Assembly: GCF_012489685.1 (NCBI RefSeq)
Contig: NC_080045.1
Coordinates: 65,804,722-65,868,721, forward strand
Direction: 5' to 3'
Length of the DNA: 64,000 nt
From: Lotus japonicus
Lineage: Eukaryota > Streptophyta > Magnoliopsida > Fabales > Fabaceae
Positions 34,604 to 52,591 of this stretch are shown one piece after another (position 1 is the stretch's first letter; every line of letters begins with the position of its first letter). The notes under the pieces were generated by a model. It was not told the DNA's origin and did not search any database. It was given only the letters and a program-made list of their open reading frames with translations. Position numbers and translations under genes: made by a program.

Positions 34604-34869
34604 GGGAATTGAGTTTGGTGCCCCACCCTTAGGCTTTGCACCCCACTTTATTAAATACGGAATTTAAAGTTCCGTATCAATACGGAAAATAAAATTCCGT
34701 ATCTGTTTTAGTATATAATGAGTGGTTGAAAATGTGACACGCATGCTTAAATACAGTACGGAATTTTAAGTTCCGTATTCAATAGGGAGAATACGGAATT
34801 TTAAATTCCGTATTTGATAAAGTGGGGTGCCAAGCCCCATAGGTGGGGTGCCAAACCCAACTCCCTCCC
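34604..34869. mobile_element. Short Mutator-like MITE with internal hairpins
   Basis: The 266-bp element has imperfect inverted ends. The left is GGGAATTGAGTTTGGTGCCC; the right, reverse-complemented, starts GGGAGGGAGTTGGGTTTGG. An exact 9-bp duplication GTAAATGTG flanks it (34595-34603 and 34870-34878). Inside, the word TACGGAATTT(A)AA(G)TTCCGTA occurs in several palindromic copies (about 34656-34710 and 34758-34815), so the RNA or single strand would form strong hairpins. It has no coding capacity. The 9-bp duplication points to the Mutator superfamily. Confidence 0.78.
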
Positions 34870-34878
34870 GTAAATGTG

Positions 34879-35917
34879 TCTCACTCCATGCTCAAACTAT
34901 AATAATGTTCAATTAGGACAAATATTCTTGTGCACCTCTATTGCAGAAAAATGCATAGAAATGGAGGCCTTAAAACTCTATTCAAGCCTTATAAAGCGAG
35001 ATGCAATAAATAACTTTAAAAGAAAATAAGGGATAAATAAAAATAGAATGAGTGAAAATAAGATTAAAAAGAAAATGGGCGTGGATGTATTTAATTTAAA
35101 ACTCATATGAAAGATAGAGAATGAAAATATGTGATAGATGGTATGATAAAAAAATAAAAAATAAAAAAATGAAGTGGAAAAAATTAATTTTGATCACGAA
35201 GTAAGCCTCCTTAACTAAACCAAAAAATTAGAGAAAATTTTCTAACACACATCTCTTTTCTTTTCAATCTACAAGTGAACATAATATCTCTTCGGTGATT
35301 CACGAGTATGTATGTTAAAAACCTACTTAATTGCATAATTACTCTCTTACAACATGGTTACAACTATTGGGTTTAAAGGTCGTACACCTTAACCTATTCA
35401 AAAATAAAATATCTAAGCTGCAACGACGATACATATGATAAATATGTAGATTGTCTGTATTGAACCAAGTCATTCCTGATGGACTAGGTTGCCCACGTTA
35501 AACTAGGTCGCCCGCTTTACCATAATTCATCAAACTTTATGGCTCATCTATCATTTGTTAGGCTCAAATCCAACAATCCTTATCAAAGTCATATCATATG
35601 TTCCGGTCCAAATATATACAAATATAATTCTTTGAGTTCTTTCAAATATCGATCTCAATTTCATACAAATACACTAAAATCTCCACCAAACACAAATAAT
35701 ATGAACTTTGCACTAAAATGATGAAATAATATATTAGGACTAATTTTTTTTTTATCAATTTCTTTATTTATTATCCCATTATTTGACACGGTTAAAAGGC
35801 ATGTGCAATCATAATTAGTTGTCATTGGCCAGGTGTTCTGAATCTGATCCAATTCTTCAGAACCGTTCCCTCATCTTCATACTTTACTTCACATATCGAA
35901 TCTCCCACAAATCTTAC
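34879..35917. other. Intergenic, upstream of PRP4 kinase
   Basis: AT-rich, with no gene recognised. Short frames at 35539-35852 show no domain. The last about 100 bp contain the leader of the PRP4 gene. Confidence 0.5.
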
Positions 35918-35932
35918 AAACCCTAACCCTAA
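35918..35932 (+). promoter_or_regulatory. Telo-box motif at PRP4 start
   Basis: AAACCCTAACCCTAA, one and a half copies of the plant telomere-like motif, ends 2 nt before the ATG. Telo-boxes (AAACCCTAA) occur in 5' regions of genes active in dividing cells and can be bound by TRB and Pur-alpha type proteins. Function here is inferred. Confidence 0.55.
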
Positions 35933-35934
35933 TC

Positions 35935-41533
<5,599 letters not shown>

Positions 41534-43017
41534 ACAATGTTGCTGAATTTGACTCCTGAATGATATTCACTGATATTTGTACATAATGATCCAATTGATA
41601 TAGAGGTTCTAATCATTTGGCACTATTTACCTTCTATGTATGGCCCAAGGAGTGTCATCATAGTTGTCAGCATATTGAAGTGAAAAAGTGTGATGTCTCT
41701 CCAGGCGTACACTTCACTGGCGGTTCTTTCAGTGGAATGTACTGTTTCTATTGTAAGACAACTTGCCGATGGCAGTTTCCCTTAGTGTAGCTGTATCTGT
41801 AATTCAAACACTGCTCTTGCGTTTAAATCCATGGAAAATTTGATAAGAAATTTAATTTCTTGTACCTTTGTGGAAGATAGATTTGTTTGTTCTTTCTTCA
41901 CTTCTTTCCTCTTATATTTCTGCTTTTACTAATTTTACATAATGCTGTATTATATTTGTTTATTATTATTTACGTAGATCATATTTTGATCCTTCTTAGT
42001 TGTCATTACTTTTGCTTATTCATGTTCATTTACTTTTTCATATAACTTGAATTCTAGAGATTCTAATTTAATTTCTAATTCAGGAGTCATCTCACTGGTT
42101 TGAGGCATCCCTCCCATGCTTAGATGCTTAAAAGGAACCCAGGAGAAGGTACCTTGGTTTGTTTATTGGGAGATTAATTTCAGCATGCTGAAATGAATTG
42201 TGATTTCCATTAGAAACTATTATTAATGCAAATAGAATAGCTGCTGCGTTTGAATGGGAATTGTTTTAAGATGAGCCTGAATGACCTTCTTTGAATCATG
42301 AGGAATGTACTTGGCTGTTGCATTGGTGTTGTCTGAGCACACTGAGCACATCAATTGCTTATATCTTTTAGCTAGGTACATGATTTAGGGGGTACGATTA
42401 GTGTTGAACCTGCATCTTTATCCAGATGTGGAGGTGTCACTAGGTCAAATGTCTTATCGCCACTGCCATTAGTTTAGTTCAGTATAAGTGGCTGAATTAC
42501 CAAGTGCTTTTTTTTCCATTTCTTTTTGTTCCTTTCTGTGAGGAGTATGGTCAGGCATATAGAGATACTTCATTTCTTGATTGTTGTTGTGCATTTCTTT
42601 CCATCTATTGTGTTGTATTATTTAGTTCTTGTGTGCTTTCTTAAATTTGCCTATACGCATGTCCTAATGAAATTATGTTGCATCTTATCCATGGCGAGCC
42701 ATTCTGGAAGCACTTCCACTGGGCATGTTTGGCTGTGTTCTTCATGCAAATTCATATCTCGGTGAGCAATTCAATTGAGATACTTTTGTTCTGTTAAGCT
42801 TGTGAGCTGGTTTGAAGTTGAAATGCGTCTTTCTTGTAGATGAAATTTTAATGGTTTTAATTCCCTTCTTATCTTTCTAGGTACTATATCTTGGTCCTAC
42901 AATATTTGTAAGTATATTCATCTCCAATTTCTTTCATATCTTTGTCACTATTGATGTCATTGATTCTCCACGGCTTGTTTCATTCGATTATTGTTCATTG
43001 TAGCTGGTATTTTTGAA
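41534..43017. other. PRP4 3' region and intergenic
   Basis: Probable 3' UTR to about 41900, then T-rich intergenic DNA. A hydrophobic frame at 42526-42765 has no recognisable family and fits chance translation of T-rich DNA. Confidence 0.45.
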
Positions 43018-43262
43018 TGTTGATGTATTGCAAGTTTTTTGCTGTGTTTCTGATGATGGGTGTATTCCTAGAAAGAGTGTAACAAGGGAATTATACATTG
43101 TATATTGTCATGTAATGTCATAGTACATCAAATCACGGTAATTGTATACCATTGTATTGATTGCAAGTCTATATAATATATAGCTTTGCTTTGTAGTATA
43201 GACACATGGATTTATTTGTTTGCTCACTCAGTTTCCTCTTTCTCAACATGGTATCTAGAGCT
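43018..43262 (+). mobile_element. Copia-like LTR remnant with primer-binding site
   Basis: The stretch ends ...TTTCTCAACA directly before TGGTATCTAGAGC (43249-43261). This is one base longer than the classical TGGTATCAGAGC initiator-Met tRNA primer site of Copia LTR elements. Upstream lies a TATA-like TCTATATAATATATAGC (43169-43185), as LTRs carry. The left end may be at TGTTGATG (about 43019). No second LTR and no gag or pol frame were recognised downstream, so this would be a truncated, decayed copy. Confidence 0.4.
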
Positions 43263-46200
43263 TGATGAGACCCAATCCCTGGTAATAGATCTCTTTTCTC
43301 TTCCCTTGCTAGGCTGCCTCCTTTGATAATTTGCCAACGACTTATAGTTCTCTCAATTACAATCCCTTGGAGTTGGTATTGTGCATCTCTTTCCCTTGTT
43401 CATAATCACTAATGTGCTGTGTCCTTTCCTCCGTTTAATTAGCTCATTTAGCCACCTGACTCATTCTCTTCATTACCTTATTTCTTTTACAAAAAAATCT
43501 GTCATCTTACTTACTGGACCAGGGTTCAAGGATGACAATTTGCCCCAGACTTCGACAGTTGTCAATCCCTTCCATCGATTGCTCAATATTGCTCTTTGAA
43601 AAGGAATTTGGTTTACTCACAATCTTCCTCCTTATTCTGGTGAAGATATTATTGTATTTCTTTGTCACATTTTGCTCGTCTCTTCACCCTTTGTGTTTGT
43701 TCCGTAAACTACAAGTTAAGTGAAGCAAGTGCATTACATATGATGTACAGGTATAGCCTAAAATTCAGTACTTCACCAGAGAGAACCAAACACATTGGAC
43801 TTATTTGCCATTTTGTTTTGAAAGAACATTTTTAACATGTTCGGATTTGAGTCAGAGACCACATTTGGATGGTTGCAATGTGATTTCTTTTATAAGTTGA
43901 TCTTTGGTTGTTCTCAATCAAAATTGATCGTGTTCAAACCCCACATCTTAGTAGAATTATGAAATGTAGTTTTGAGTCAAGACCATCTAAAATCTAGTTT
44001 GCTAATGCACTCCAACGCATTATTTTTTCCATTAGCTTTGTTTTCTAATGAACATCTGACAGATGTTATAATCTAGTCTTAGAGGTCTTCGGTAAGTTAC
44101 ATATCTAACAAGTGCTTATGAGCTATATGCTACAACTTTGAAAGTGAAAAAAAAATAGAAATAGGCTTGTATTGTATCATGTAACTATGGTGACTAGTTA
44201 TTTATTATTTTTAGTCTGTACTCAATACAGATCAACCCTGCTGTAAAGTCTTGACACAGATTTACTCATGTTCTCTCATTTTCCCCACTCTAAACTGCGT
44301 GTGTAGGATATTGTATTCAGTTTAGAGAATAGAGTTTTAGTTTTTCAGTGACATTCATTTCTTGAGGTTAGAAATTTAGTGAGAGGTAATCCTTGCCCCT
44401 GTTGAGGGTCAGGTCCCATGGAGCTCCTTTCGGCACCTCTAACATGGCATGTACATTGGTGCAGCCAAATGTGCCCTGTTAATGTTTCTTTTAAATTTGG
44501 AGGATGGAAAGAAAATCTGGATAAAGCGCTCCTTTGGTATACACATACATGTTCCTGTTTATAGAGTCCTCTCTCCATGTGACTCCTGGTGTGTTCTGTT
44601 GTGTAGCTTTTAATTTGATTTTCCACTATGAAGATAACGTTTTTGCACACGATGCTTAGAAGAAAGTAATCTTCTATGCAAATTTTCCTTCATATAATTT
44701 GAAATCTTGTTTTTAGTCTAAGTAATTATTGTTGATCCCCCAGAAATATAAATTGTAAGAAATAAATTTAGGCGGAATTTGCATGAAATATGGTTGTTAA
44801 AATTTCACACGTTAAATCCCATTTTAGTTTCCGCCACTGGGAATTGCATGACTGTGTCACTTAACTCTTTGGACTGATTTACTTTCCTGGATCTGGGCGC
44901 GCAAATTCAGATCTTGGGCTTGTGACCTTCCGTCAATGAACAGTCTATGAACAATGAACTGAAGTTTCACATTTGTCTTTCTTTTAGAAGTATATATTGG
45001 ATCGACCAAAGATGTATTTACTTAGCATTCTATTTTTTTTTCTTTAAGTTGTGATTGTGCCTTGTGTGGGTCTGTCACATAGTTTAAGTTGTTAATTTGG
45101 GGATTGTTAATCACATGAAAGAACGATTAGCCATTCTTAGTGTAGTTGCTGGTTTTGTAGGATTCTTTACACGGGTAAGGTTCCTTGGAGTAAGGATGTG
45201 TCAACTATTGGCTTAATTTAATATACAATTATTTTCATTTGTAAATTGAGTTGGTATATCGTTTCTATCTTTACAAATGTGCTCTTTTCTGTGTTGGATT
45301 GAGTTGAGTTAAGATCATTTTTGAACGTGCAAGCATTTTTTTATAGAATATATAAATACACCTTCAAGTGGTAGGTTCTGATATCCTACCGGTGTTCAAA
45401 ATGAGAATATTGATTTTGATTAGTTGAAGAGTAGGTTTTACTTCGCATTGTGCCATTTCGTTTTCTTCAGAGGCAAGTTAATATATACCTTGAAATCATC
45501 GACGTTAACCATACAAAATGCAAAAAAGGCTTTTGTCCAAAGAAATAAACTTGAAATCGGTAACTATTCAAGATGATATTTGTAAAAAAATTGGCGGCTA
45601 AAATTGTTTCTGTGCATTTCACTTTTGCAATATCTATCATTTCCGTTGTTTATTTTCCATGGTGATTTACATCCTTTGTTACTATGTATAAATCCATTTT
45701 TATTGAAAAAAAATTGTTACTAAATATATGCCATTTTACAATATCAATACAACATTAATTTTTTTTTCTTCCAAAACTACCTTCATATATAATGAGATTT
45801 TGAAATACTAATTTAGTGAGAGAAATTTAAAAGAAATTAAATAAGGGTAATCTAGAAAAGTGGATTAATCTTTTTACAATTTTATTGCTTGTAACAATTT
45901 TTCTTAAAATAAGATAATTAGGTCAAGTAGACTTCTATTTAGGAATTGAGGAATCACCCTTTTGTTTCCATTTCTTTTCTATTTTTCAAGTTTTCTATTA
46001 AAACAGTATATTAATCCAATATTAATCTTGAAAACAAGAAATAAAATAAAGCAATAAAATGATTTTCTTTTTCTATATATTAGTAATAAATATTTTTTCA
46101 TTATGTTTAATTTTAGAATAAAAATAATTTAATAATAATAGATTCTTTTAATAATTGAAACTAGAAATGAAAATGGATAGTGCATTAGCACGCCGTCTTT

Positions 46201-46505
46201 TCAGTGTTTTGTCGTGGTCATGGCCATGTATGGAGGCTCTGCATCTTTCTTGGCAATAGCATGTTGCCATGTTCAATAATCTGATTCTACACACCACCCA
46301 CGGCCATTTCGGGTTTGACCATATAGACTTGGATTTGAAACAACACCAACTTGTCCATGTCTGCTTCACCAACTCATATTTTGACTTCATAAAATATGGT
46401 TGACTCGCCTATACAGCTTCACATTCCCGTGTCCTTCCTACCTAGGTTTGAAATACTTTTGAATATTAAATTGACTAGCCCATTGATTCATCTCAAACCA
46501 TGGAA
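43263..46505. other. Long intergenic region, no gene recognised
   Basis: About 3.2 kb of AT-rich DNA with only scattered frames (43381-43723, and 44345-44650 on the minus strand) and no domain. The first few hundred bases may be the body of the Copia-like remnant. The last about 150 bp are the CYP73A promoter. Confidence 0.45.
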
Positions 46506-46513
46506 CACCTACC
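46506..46513 (+). promoter_or_regulatory. AC element in CYP73A promoter
   Basis: CACCTACC (AC element, MYB-binding site of phenylpropanoid promoters) lies 16 bp upstream of the TATA box and about 100 bp before the ATG. A second CCTACC occurs at 46437-46442. AC elements drive xylem and lignin-pathway expression through R2R3-MYB factors. The match to a C4H gene makes function likely, though it is inferred. Confidence 0.65.
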
Positions 46514-46528
46514 TCATAACCCCTCATC

Positions 46529-46536
46529 TATATAAA
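46529..46536 (+). promoter_or_regulatory. TATA box of CYP73A gene
   Basis: CTATATAAACTC lies about 80 bp before the ATG at 46614, the normal plant distance for a TATA box with a 50-nt leader. Confidence 0.7.
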
Positions 46537-46613
46537 CTCAGTATTCGCTCATCCAATCCATTCAATCCAAGCTACATTTTTTTCCATTGAAATCAAACTG
46601 CACAAAATCAAAC

Positions 46614-48203
46614 ATGGCTCTCCAAATCATGAAACCACTTCTTTTCACTCTCACAACAATATCACTTATTGCAATCACAAAACACTTCTCTTCTAACTAT
46701 CTCTCCATTGCTAGTGCCACCATCATCTCTTCTCTCATCATGTACTTGTTCTTTTCCAATTCTAAAAACAACTCTGCACCTCTCCCTCCAGGGCCTCACT
46801 CCTTCCCTATATTTGGCAACTGGCTCCAAGTTGGCAACGACCTCACGCACCGTCTCTTAGCATCCATGTCACAAACCTTTGGCTCCGTGTTTCTCCTCAA
46901 ACTCGGTTCCAAAAACTTGATCGTGGTGTCTGATCCTCAACTCGCCTCCGAAGTCCTCCACTCAAAAGGCGTGGAATTCGGTTCTCGGCCGCGAAATGTA
47001 GTGTTCGACCTCTTCACAGGGAACGGCCAAGACATGGTTTTCACAGTGTACGGTGAACACTGGCGAAAAATGCGCAGAATCATGACACTGCCCTTCTTCA
47101 CCAACAAGGTTGTCCAGAATTACAGCAGCATGTGGGAGCAAGAGATGGACCTTGTGGTTCGCGACCTCAATGCCAACGAGAAAGTGAGAAGCGAAGGGAT
47201 TGTTATCAGAAGGCGTCTCCAGCTGATGCTCTACAACATCATGTACAGGATGATGTTTGATGCCAAGTTTGAGTCCTTAGAAGACCCTTTGTTCATTCAG
47301 GCCACAAGGTTCAACTCTGAGAGAAGCCGTTTAGCACAGAGTTTTGAGTACAATTATGGAGATTTCATTCCATTGCTAAGACCCTTCTTGAGAGGCTACC
47401 TGAACAAGTGCAGGGACTTGCAAACTAGGAGGTTGGAATTTTTCAACAAGAACTATGTTGAGGGAAGAAGAAAAATCATGGCTGCCAACGGGGACAAGCA
47501 CAAGATAGGCTGTGCAATGGATCACATCATAGAAGCTGAGATGAAAGGAGAAATCAGTGAAGAGAATGTGATTTACATTGTAGAGAACATCAATGTTGCA
47601 GCAATAGAGACAACACTGTGGTCCATGGAGTGGGCAATTGCAGAGGTTGTTAATCATCCAATTGTTCAAAGCAAGATGCGTGAGGAGATATCAAGTGTGC
47701 TTAAAGGGGAGCCAGTGACAGAGTCCAATCTACACAGACTACCATATTTGCAAGCCACTGTGAAAGAGACATTGAGACTTCACACTCCAATTCCTCTATT
47801 GGTGCCACACATGAACCTGGAAGAGGCACAGCTAGGAGGATATAGAATTCCTAAGGAATCTAAGGTGGTGGTGAATGCTTGGTGGCTTGCTAACAACCCA
47901 GCATGGTGGAAGAATCCAGAGGAGTTCAGGCCAGAGAGGTTCTTTGAAGAGGAGCATGGAACAGAAGCTTCTGTAGGAGGGAATAAGGTTGATTTTAGAT
48001 TTGTGCCATTTGGTGTTGGGAGGAGGAGTTGCCCTGGGATCATACTTGCATTGCCAATATTGGGAATTGTCCTTGCAAAGTTGGTGTCAAATTTTGAGAT
48101 GAAGGCTCCAAATGGAACAAAGGTAGACATGACTGAAAAAGGAGGACAATTCAGCTTGCACCTTGCAAACCACTCCACTGTTCTGTTCCATCCAATAAAA
48201 TAG
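46614..48203 (+). CDS. CYP73A: Cinnamate 4-hydroxylase, class II-like cytochrome P450 CYP73A
   Basis: This intronless 529-residue P450 starts at MALQIMKP (context AACATGG); the frame is open 9 codons further back but has no ATG there. An extended hydrophobic N-terminus (about residues 1-45, two segments) is followed by the Pro-rich hinge [16 protein letters not shown]450 marks: I-helix [21 protein letters not shown] (CYP73 signature), ExxR in KETLRLH, PERF, and the heme loop [12 protein letters not shown]. The enzyme converts trans-cinnamate to p-coumarate on the ER face, step two of phenylpropanoid synthesis, using P450 reductase. The long N-terminus and sequence fit class II C4H rather than the main class I lignin enzyme, whose genes normally have introns. 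The promoter has AC elements and a TATA box. Start and product are well supported; the class is inference. Confidence 0.95.
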   Translation: MALQIMKPLLFTLTTISLIAITKHFSSNYLSIASATIISSLIMYLFFSNSKNNSAPLPPGPHSFPIFGNWLQVGNDLTHRLLASMSQTFGSVFLLKLGSKNLIVVSDPQLASEVLHSKGVEFGSRPRNVVFDLFTGNGQDMVFTVYGEHWRKMRRIMTLPFFTNKVVQNYSSMWEQEMDLVVRDLNANEKVRSEGIVIRRRLQLMLYNIMYRMMFDAKFESLEDPLFIQATRFNSERSRLAQSFEYNYGDFIPLLRPFLRGYLNKCRDLQTRRLEFFNKNYVEGRRKIMAANGDKHKIGCAMDHIIEAEMKGEISEENVIYIVENINVAAIETTLWSMEWAIAEVVNHPIVQSKMREEISSVLKGEPVTESNLHRLPYLQATVKETLRLHTPIPLLVPHMNLEEAQLGGYRIPKESKVVVNAWWLANNPAWWKNPEEFRPERFFEEEHGTEASVGGNKVDFRFVPFGVGRRSCPGIILALPILGIVLAKLVSNFEMKAPNGTKVDMTEKGGQFSLHLANHSTVLFHPIK

Positions 48204-48891
48204 GAGGACTCCCTTGGGTCTGCAAAACAATAGGCAGATGAAGAAATCTCATGTTTAATATTTTGTAATTCTTTCTATTTCATTGATTCTATTCTTGTTA
48301 TGCTTCTTATAATGTAACTTTGAATTCTGTTGTAAAATGTAGTTTTTCTTCAGCTTTTTATACAAGAGGTTATCTAATTTACACTCACTTCTATTTTTTG
48401 AATTATTGGACATTCTAAATGTATCATAAGACACTAAATATTTGGCTATAAAATGAATGAGCTTCATCCATGTCTCTACTCTACATTGAGATGACGCCGC
48501 TGTTATCTTGGAAGTTGCGAGTCATTTTAAGTTTATATTTCAAGTTGCATGTCATAAATTTTTGTCTTTTAGTACCTTAAAGATGATACTATGAAAGAAG
48601 TCTCATAAAATGAAAATTATGAATCTTAAAATAAAAGAAAATGAATAATATGATGTTAATTTTAGAATTATACACTATGGTAAAAAAATGATGTTAAATA
48701 CATAAAAATATGAACACATATATAGTATGGTAAACTATATAAACATAACAAGGAGTGAAGCTCTGAAGAAAGTTTCAATAGACAAACACGGAGCAATGGC
48801 GGGTCTTGTGCTTCTCCTTTCACTTCTCCACCCCAACACTCCCTTCATTCTCTCCTTCTTCTTCATCTCTGTCCCTTCTCTCCATCCAAAA
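48204..48891. other. CYP73A 3' UTR and ALMT upstream region
   Basis: Short intergenic space. The probable polyadenylation region is within 150 bp of the CYP73A stop, then AT-rich sequence. The ALMT reading frame is open from 48727 on, with in-frame ATGs at 48727 and 48796, but these are poor start candidates. Confidence 0.5.
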
Positions 48892-51800
48892 ATGCTCTCT
48901 GCTTCTTCATCAAAATCCAACCACACAATGTCAATGAGGGTAGGCTCCTTCAGGCACAGTTTCCTTGAGAAGAGCAAAGAGAGGCTCCTCAAGAGGGAAT
49001 ACCCAGAATTCTCCGACGAAAATGGCGGCTCCGGCAACCGCTCCATGCTCGACGCGCTCTCTGATCACGTCGCTCGCCTTCGCGACGGGTTGCGAGAGTT
49101 TGTCAAGAAGTTGTATGAGATGGGTCGCGCTGATCGACGTAAAGTGGTGTTCGCCATGAAAGCTGGGTTGTCATTGGCCATTGTCTCGCTTTTCATATAC
49201 ATTAAGGAGGAACAGCTTAGCAAGTATTCAATCTGGGCCATTCTCACTGTTGTTGTTGTTTTTGAATTCAGCATAGGTACCATTTGTTACCATTTTGAGT
49301 TTTTACAAGGAAACTTCATGTGGGGTTTTGTGTTTTTGGTTTTCAATGCGTTTCTTGATCAGAAAGTTTCATTTTGTATATGTTTTTTTTTTTACCTTTT
49401 GGGTTGGTTTGTGAGTAGGTGCAACCCTTAGCAAAGGATTCAATCGAGCTTTGGGAACAGTTTCTGCTGGAGTTCTTGCTCTGGGTATAGCGCGATTATC
49501 GGTATCGGTTGGTGGAGCTTTTGAGGAACTTATTACTGTGGTAGCTATTTTTATTGCAGGTTGGACATTTTGTTTCTGAAGTTGAAGAAAATTGATAGTG
49601 AGATTGAGGATTGATATGTATGGAAATATTTGTGTGATTTTTGTTGTTTGTTGTTGTTGTGGCGGTACAGGGTTTCTTGCAAGCTTTGTGAAGCTGTATC
49701 CTGTGATGAAGCAATATGAATATGGCTTTCGAGTATTCTTGTTAACATTTTGCATTGTATTGGTTTCTGGGAGGCATGGAATGCAGTTTTTCAACACTGC
49801 TTTTTACAGATTGATTCTCATTGGTGTTGGTGCTGGTGTAAGTTTATCTGTGAACATTTGCATCTACCCCATCTGGTCTGGGGAGGATCTGCACAAATTG
49901 GTGGTGAAAAATTTCCATGGAGTTGCTACATCTTTAGAAGGTTTTAGTTTAATTTCCTCACGTGTTTCGGTCAGAGATTTGTTTATGTTGTTTGTGCTAG
50001 TTGCACATATCTTCAGTTTGTTTTTGCTGCTGATTTGCTAGGTTGGTTCCTATGGTGCTTTTAGGTTGTGTAACTGGGTACCTGCAATGTGTTGAATATG
50101 AGAGGATCCCATCCAAAATTCTTGTGTATCAAGCCTCTGATGATCCTGTTTATAGCGGGTATAGAACAGCAGTGCAGTCGTCAAGCCAAGAGGAAACTTT
50201 GGTATCACATTTCACCATCGCGTTTCATTTTTCTCCCCTCTCCAATAGCTTACTAATAGCATGTTTGTATCGACTTCTCTTTCCTCATAATCTATTCTAA
50301 CACTCAGAAGCTACAAAGAGAAGTTTCTCCCCATAATTGATTTTAACTCTTGAATTAATTCTAGAGGGAATCCAAACATGCAAAACGCTGATTCTACTAT
50401 TCAAGTTTTACTAGTTCTTTTCTACCCTTGCAGCTAGATTTTGCACTATGGGAGCCACCTCATGGTCCATACAAGATGTTCAAATATCCTTGGAGAAGCT
50501 ACACCAAAGTTAGTGGATCACTGAGGCATTGTGCTCTCACAGTCATGGCATTGCATGGATGCATACTTTCAGAAATACAGGTAAAGGGAACCTTTCCTTT
50601 TGTCATTATGCCAGATGTCAGCTCTGTTGTAATTTTTTCTAGTTTAATTTTTCACGCTACCTTGTCCTCTAGGGGAAAGGAATTTGTCCATGTATTGTCT
50701 TTTGGCTTACAACTTGAGCCTGATTATCACTTACTATGAATTGTTCTTTTGGAAAAAAATATACATTTTTTCAGTCCTTTGTATGCTCCCAAGAACTTAG
50801 CAACATGAGACATTATAACCCCATGTTCCATGAAATCGTTGCTGATTAATTTTGATAGCTATGCCTATATAGAACTAACTATGATGGGCATGTGGAACTT
50901 CAATATCTATTTTTTCCAGTGCATGATAAACTTCTTTTTCGTATGCAATTACAAATTTGAATGCACTGTAGTTTATCCATGTCACTGAAAAATAATGGTA
51001 GTGGAGCGTAGGAATTGGAAATTTGCTTTAGATGAGGGGAGGACTAGACTTCTACTTCAGCACACTCTCTGTTAGACGATGAATTCTTGATCGCACGGTC
51101 TATGCGCAAAGGTCAACTAAATGTTACTTGTGCAAGCTTTCTGAAAACTGAGAATGAAGATCAACGATTCTGAAAATTTTATTCATCTATACTCATAAGT
51201 CATGCTACTTTAATATATTAAGATAATGCTTTATTTGTAGGGCTGTCTTACTGTTATGTGTGTGTGTGTGTTTGAATACCACTTGAGTGCAACGTGAACT
51301 GACTTTTATCACAATACATAAGAGAAGTTTCGTTCACTTTTTATCTTGAAGTGTGTGTTAACATCTGTTTGTGCCGGTGCCAACGGATTTCCAAACATAA
51401 CCATGTTAATGTCACAGGCTCCTCCGGAGAAGAGGCTGGTTTTCTTTGAAGAACTTCAGAAGGTTGGTGCTGAAGGAGCTAAAGTATTACGCCTACTCGG
51501 TAGTAAAATGGAAAAGATGGAAAAGCTAAGCAATATCGACATTCTCCTCGAAGTTCATGAGGCAGCTGAGCTATTGCAGATGAAGATTGACAGACAATCA
51601 TTCCTCCTAGTCAATCCAGAGTGCTGGAAAGCTTTAAGACAGCCTAAGGAAAAAGAACAACCTGACAATTCAATTGATCCTAAAGACAATGAGAACAAAG
51701 AGTCGCTGACCACTTCCGTTAGTGAATCAGCAGCTGATTCAAAACTTAATATAACCATAGAGCCTTCTATACCAGAATCTAGTTTTCCACAGACCATGAA

Positions 51801-52023
51801 CAAGAGCTTAGTGTCATGGCCACACCTTTCTTTTTACACAGATGCTATAATGAATGAGGCAGAATCTAAAGTATATGAAAGTGCAAGCTCCTTGTCTTTG
51901 GCAACATTTGCATCACTCTTAATCGAGTTTGCAGCGAGGCTTCAACATCTTGTGGATGAATATCAAGATCTTAGTGAGAAGGCAAAATTTAAAGATCCCT
52001 TTGAACAACCAGTGCTGAAGTAA
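48892..52023 (+). CDS. ALMT: Aluminium-activated malate transporter family anion channel
   Basis: Six exons (48892-49276, 49419-49559, 49671-49940, 50065-50201, 50434-50580, 51418-52023) give about 561 residues. After a cytosolic N-terminus with [18 protein letters not shown] there are about six membrane segments at roughly residues 90-225: [53 protein letters not shown] and [20 protein letters not shown] among them. The hydrophilic C-terminal half holds the family WEP motif ([11 protein letters not shown]), then a long helical tail. It belongs to the vacuolar or guard-cell group of ALMTs (AtALMT4/5/6/9-like) by overall sequence, so a vacuolar malate or chloride channel is likely. Start choice is uncertain: ATGs at 48892, 48928 and 48934 are all reasonable. 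Other ALMTs begin close to the GSFRH block. Confidence 0.9.
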
Positions 52024-52590
52024 GGGTTAGTGGCATTTTGTTGGAGCAGACTTCATAGGTGCCTTGTTAATAGGTCATGACTTTATATATAGGGCCATGT
52101 AGTGGCATTTTGTTTCATTCTTTTTATAAAAAAATTTGAAATTGAAGATGCATTCTTCTCCAATTTTCCTTGGCTTTTGTTATGATAATTTAAAGATGGT
52201 CAGGGAGATGAGGGAGGACTAAAACTTCAATACTCTTTTTAGTTTAAACTAAGAACTAACTGTTCTGATTTGTTTTACTTTGTAAAGCTATCTCATTAAG
52301 CGATAACATGTTATGTATCATGAGATTTGAACATGCTCTTTTGCGTGAATAATCTTCATAAAGAAAAGACGAAGTGTGTGTGAGTTTCTAAATTGTGTTC
52401 ATAGAGACATGGATTACCCAAAAGCAAATTCATAGTGTCATCGAATGTGCGCTGATAGAAATACAAACACACCTTAAACTGTATAAATTAGTTAAATTAC
52501 AACTATGTGCATCTTTGACATAAAACACAGTGGTCAAATTGATAAATTTTATATATGGATATTCGCTTGGCTTTTGTGGAAAAACTGTTC
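52024..52590. other. ALMT 3' UTR and intergenic, no gene seen
   Basis: Probable ALMT 3' UTR followed by AT-rich DNA with no recognisable element. Confidence 0.5.
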
Positions 52591-52591
52591 A

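Noticed and set aside
42360..42460. Second tRNA-like GCAGGTTCAACACT on the minus strand
   Set aside because: One B-box-like word only; no A box at the right distance, no tail.
46587..46613. Nine-codon extension before the CYP73A ATG
   Set aside because: It starts with TTG, not ATG; the first ATG with good context is 46614.
47780..48178. 132-codon minus-strand frame under CYP73A
   Set aside because: Antisense shadow of the P450 coding region with no domain.
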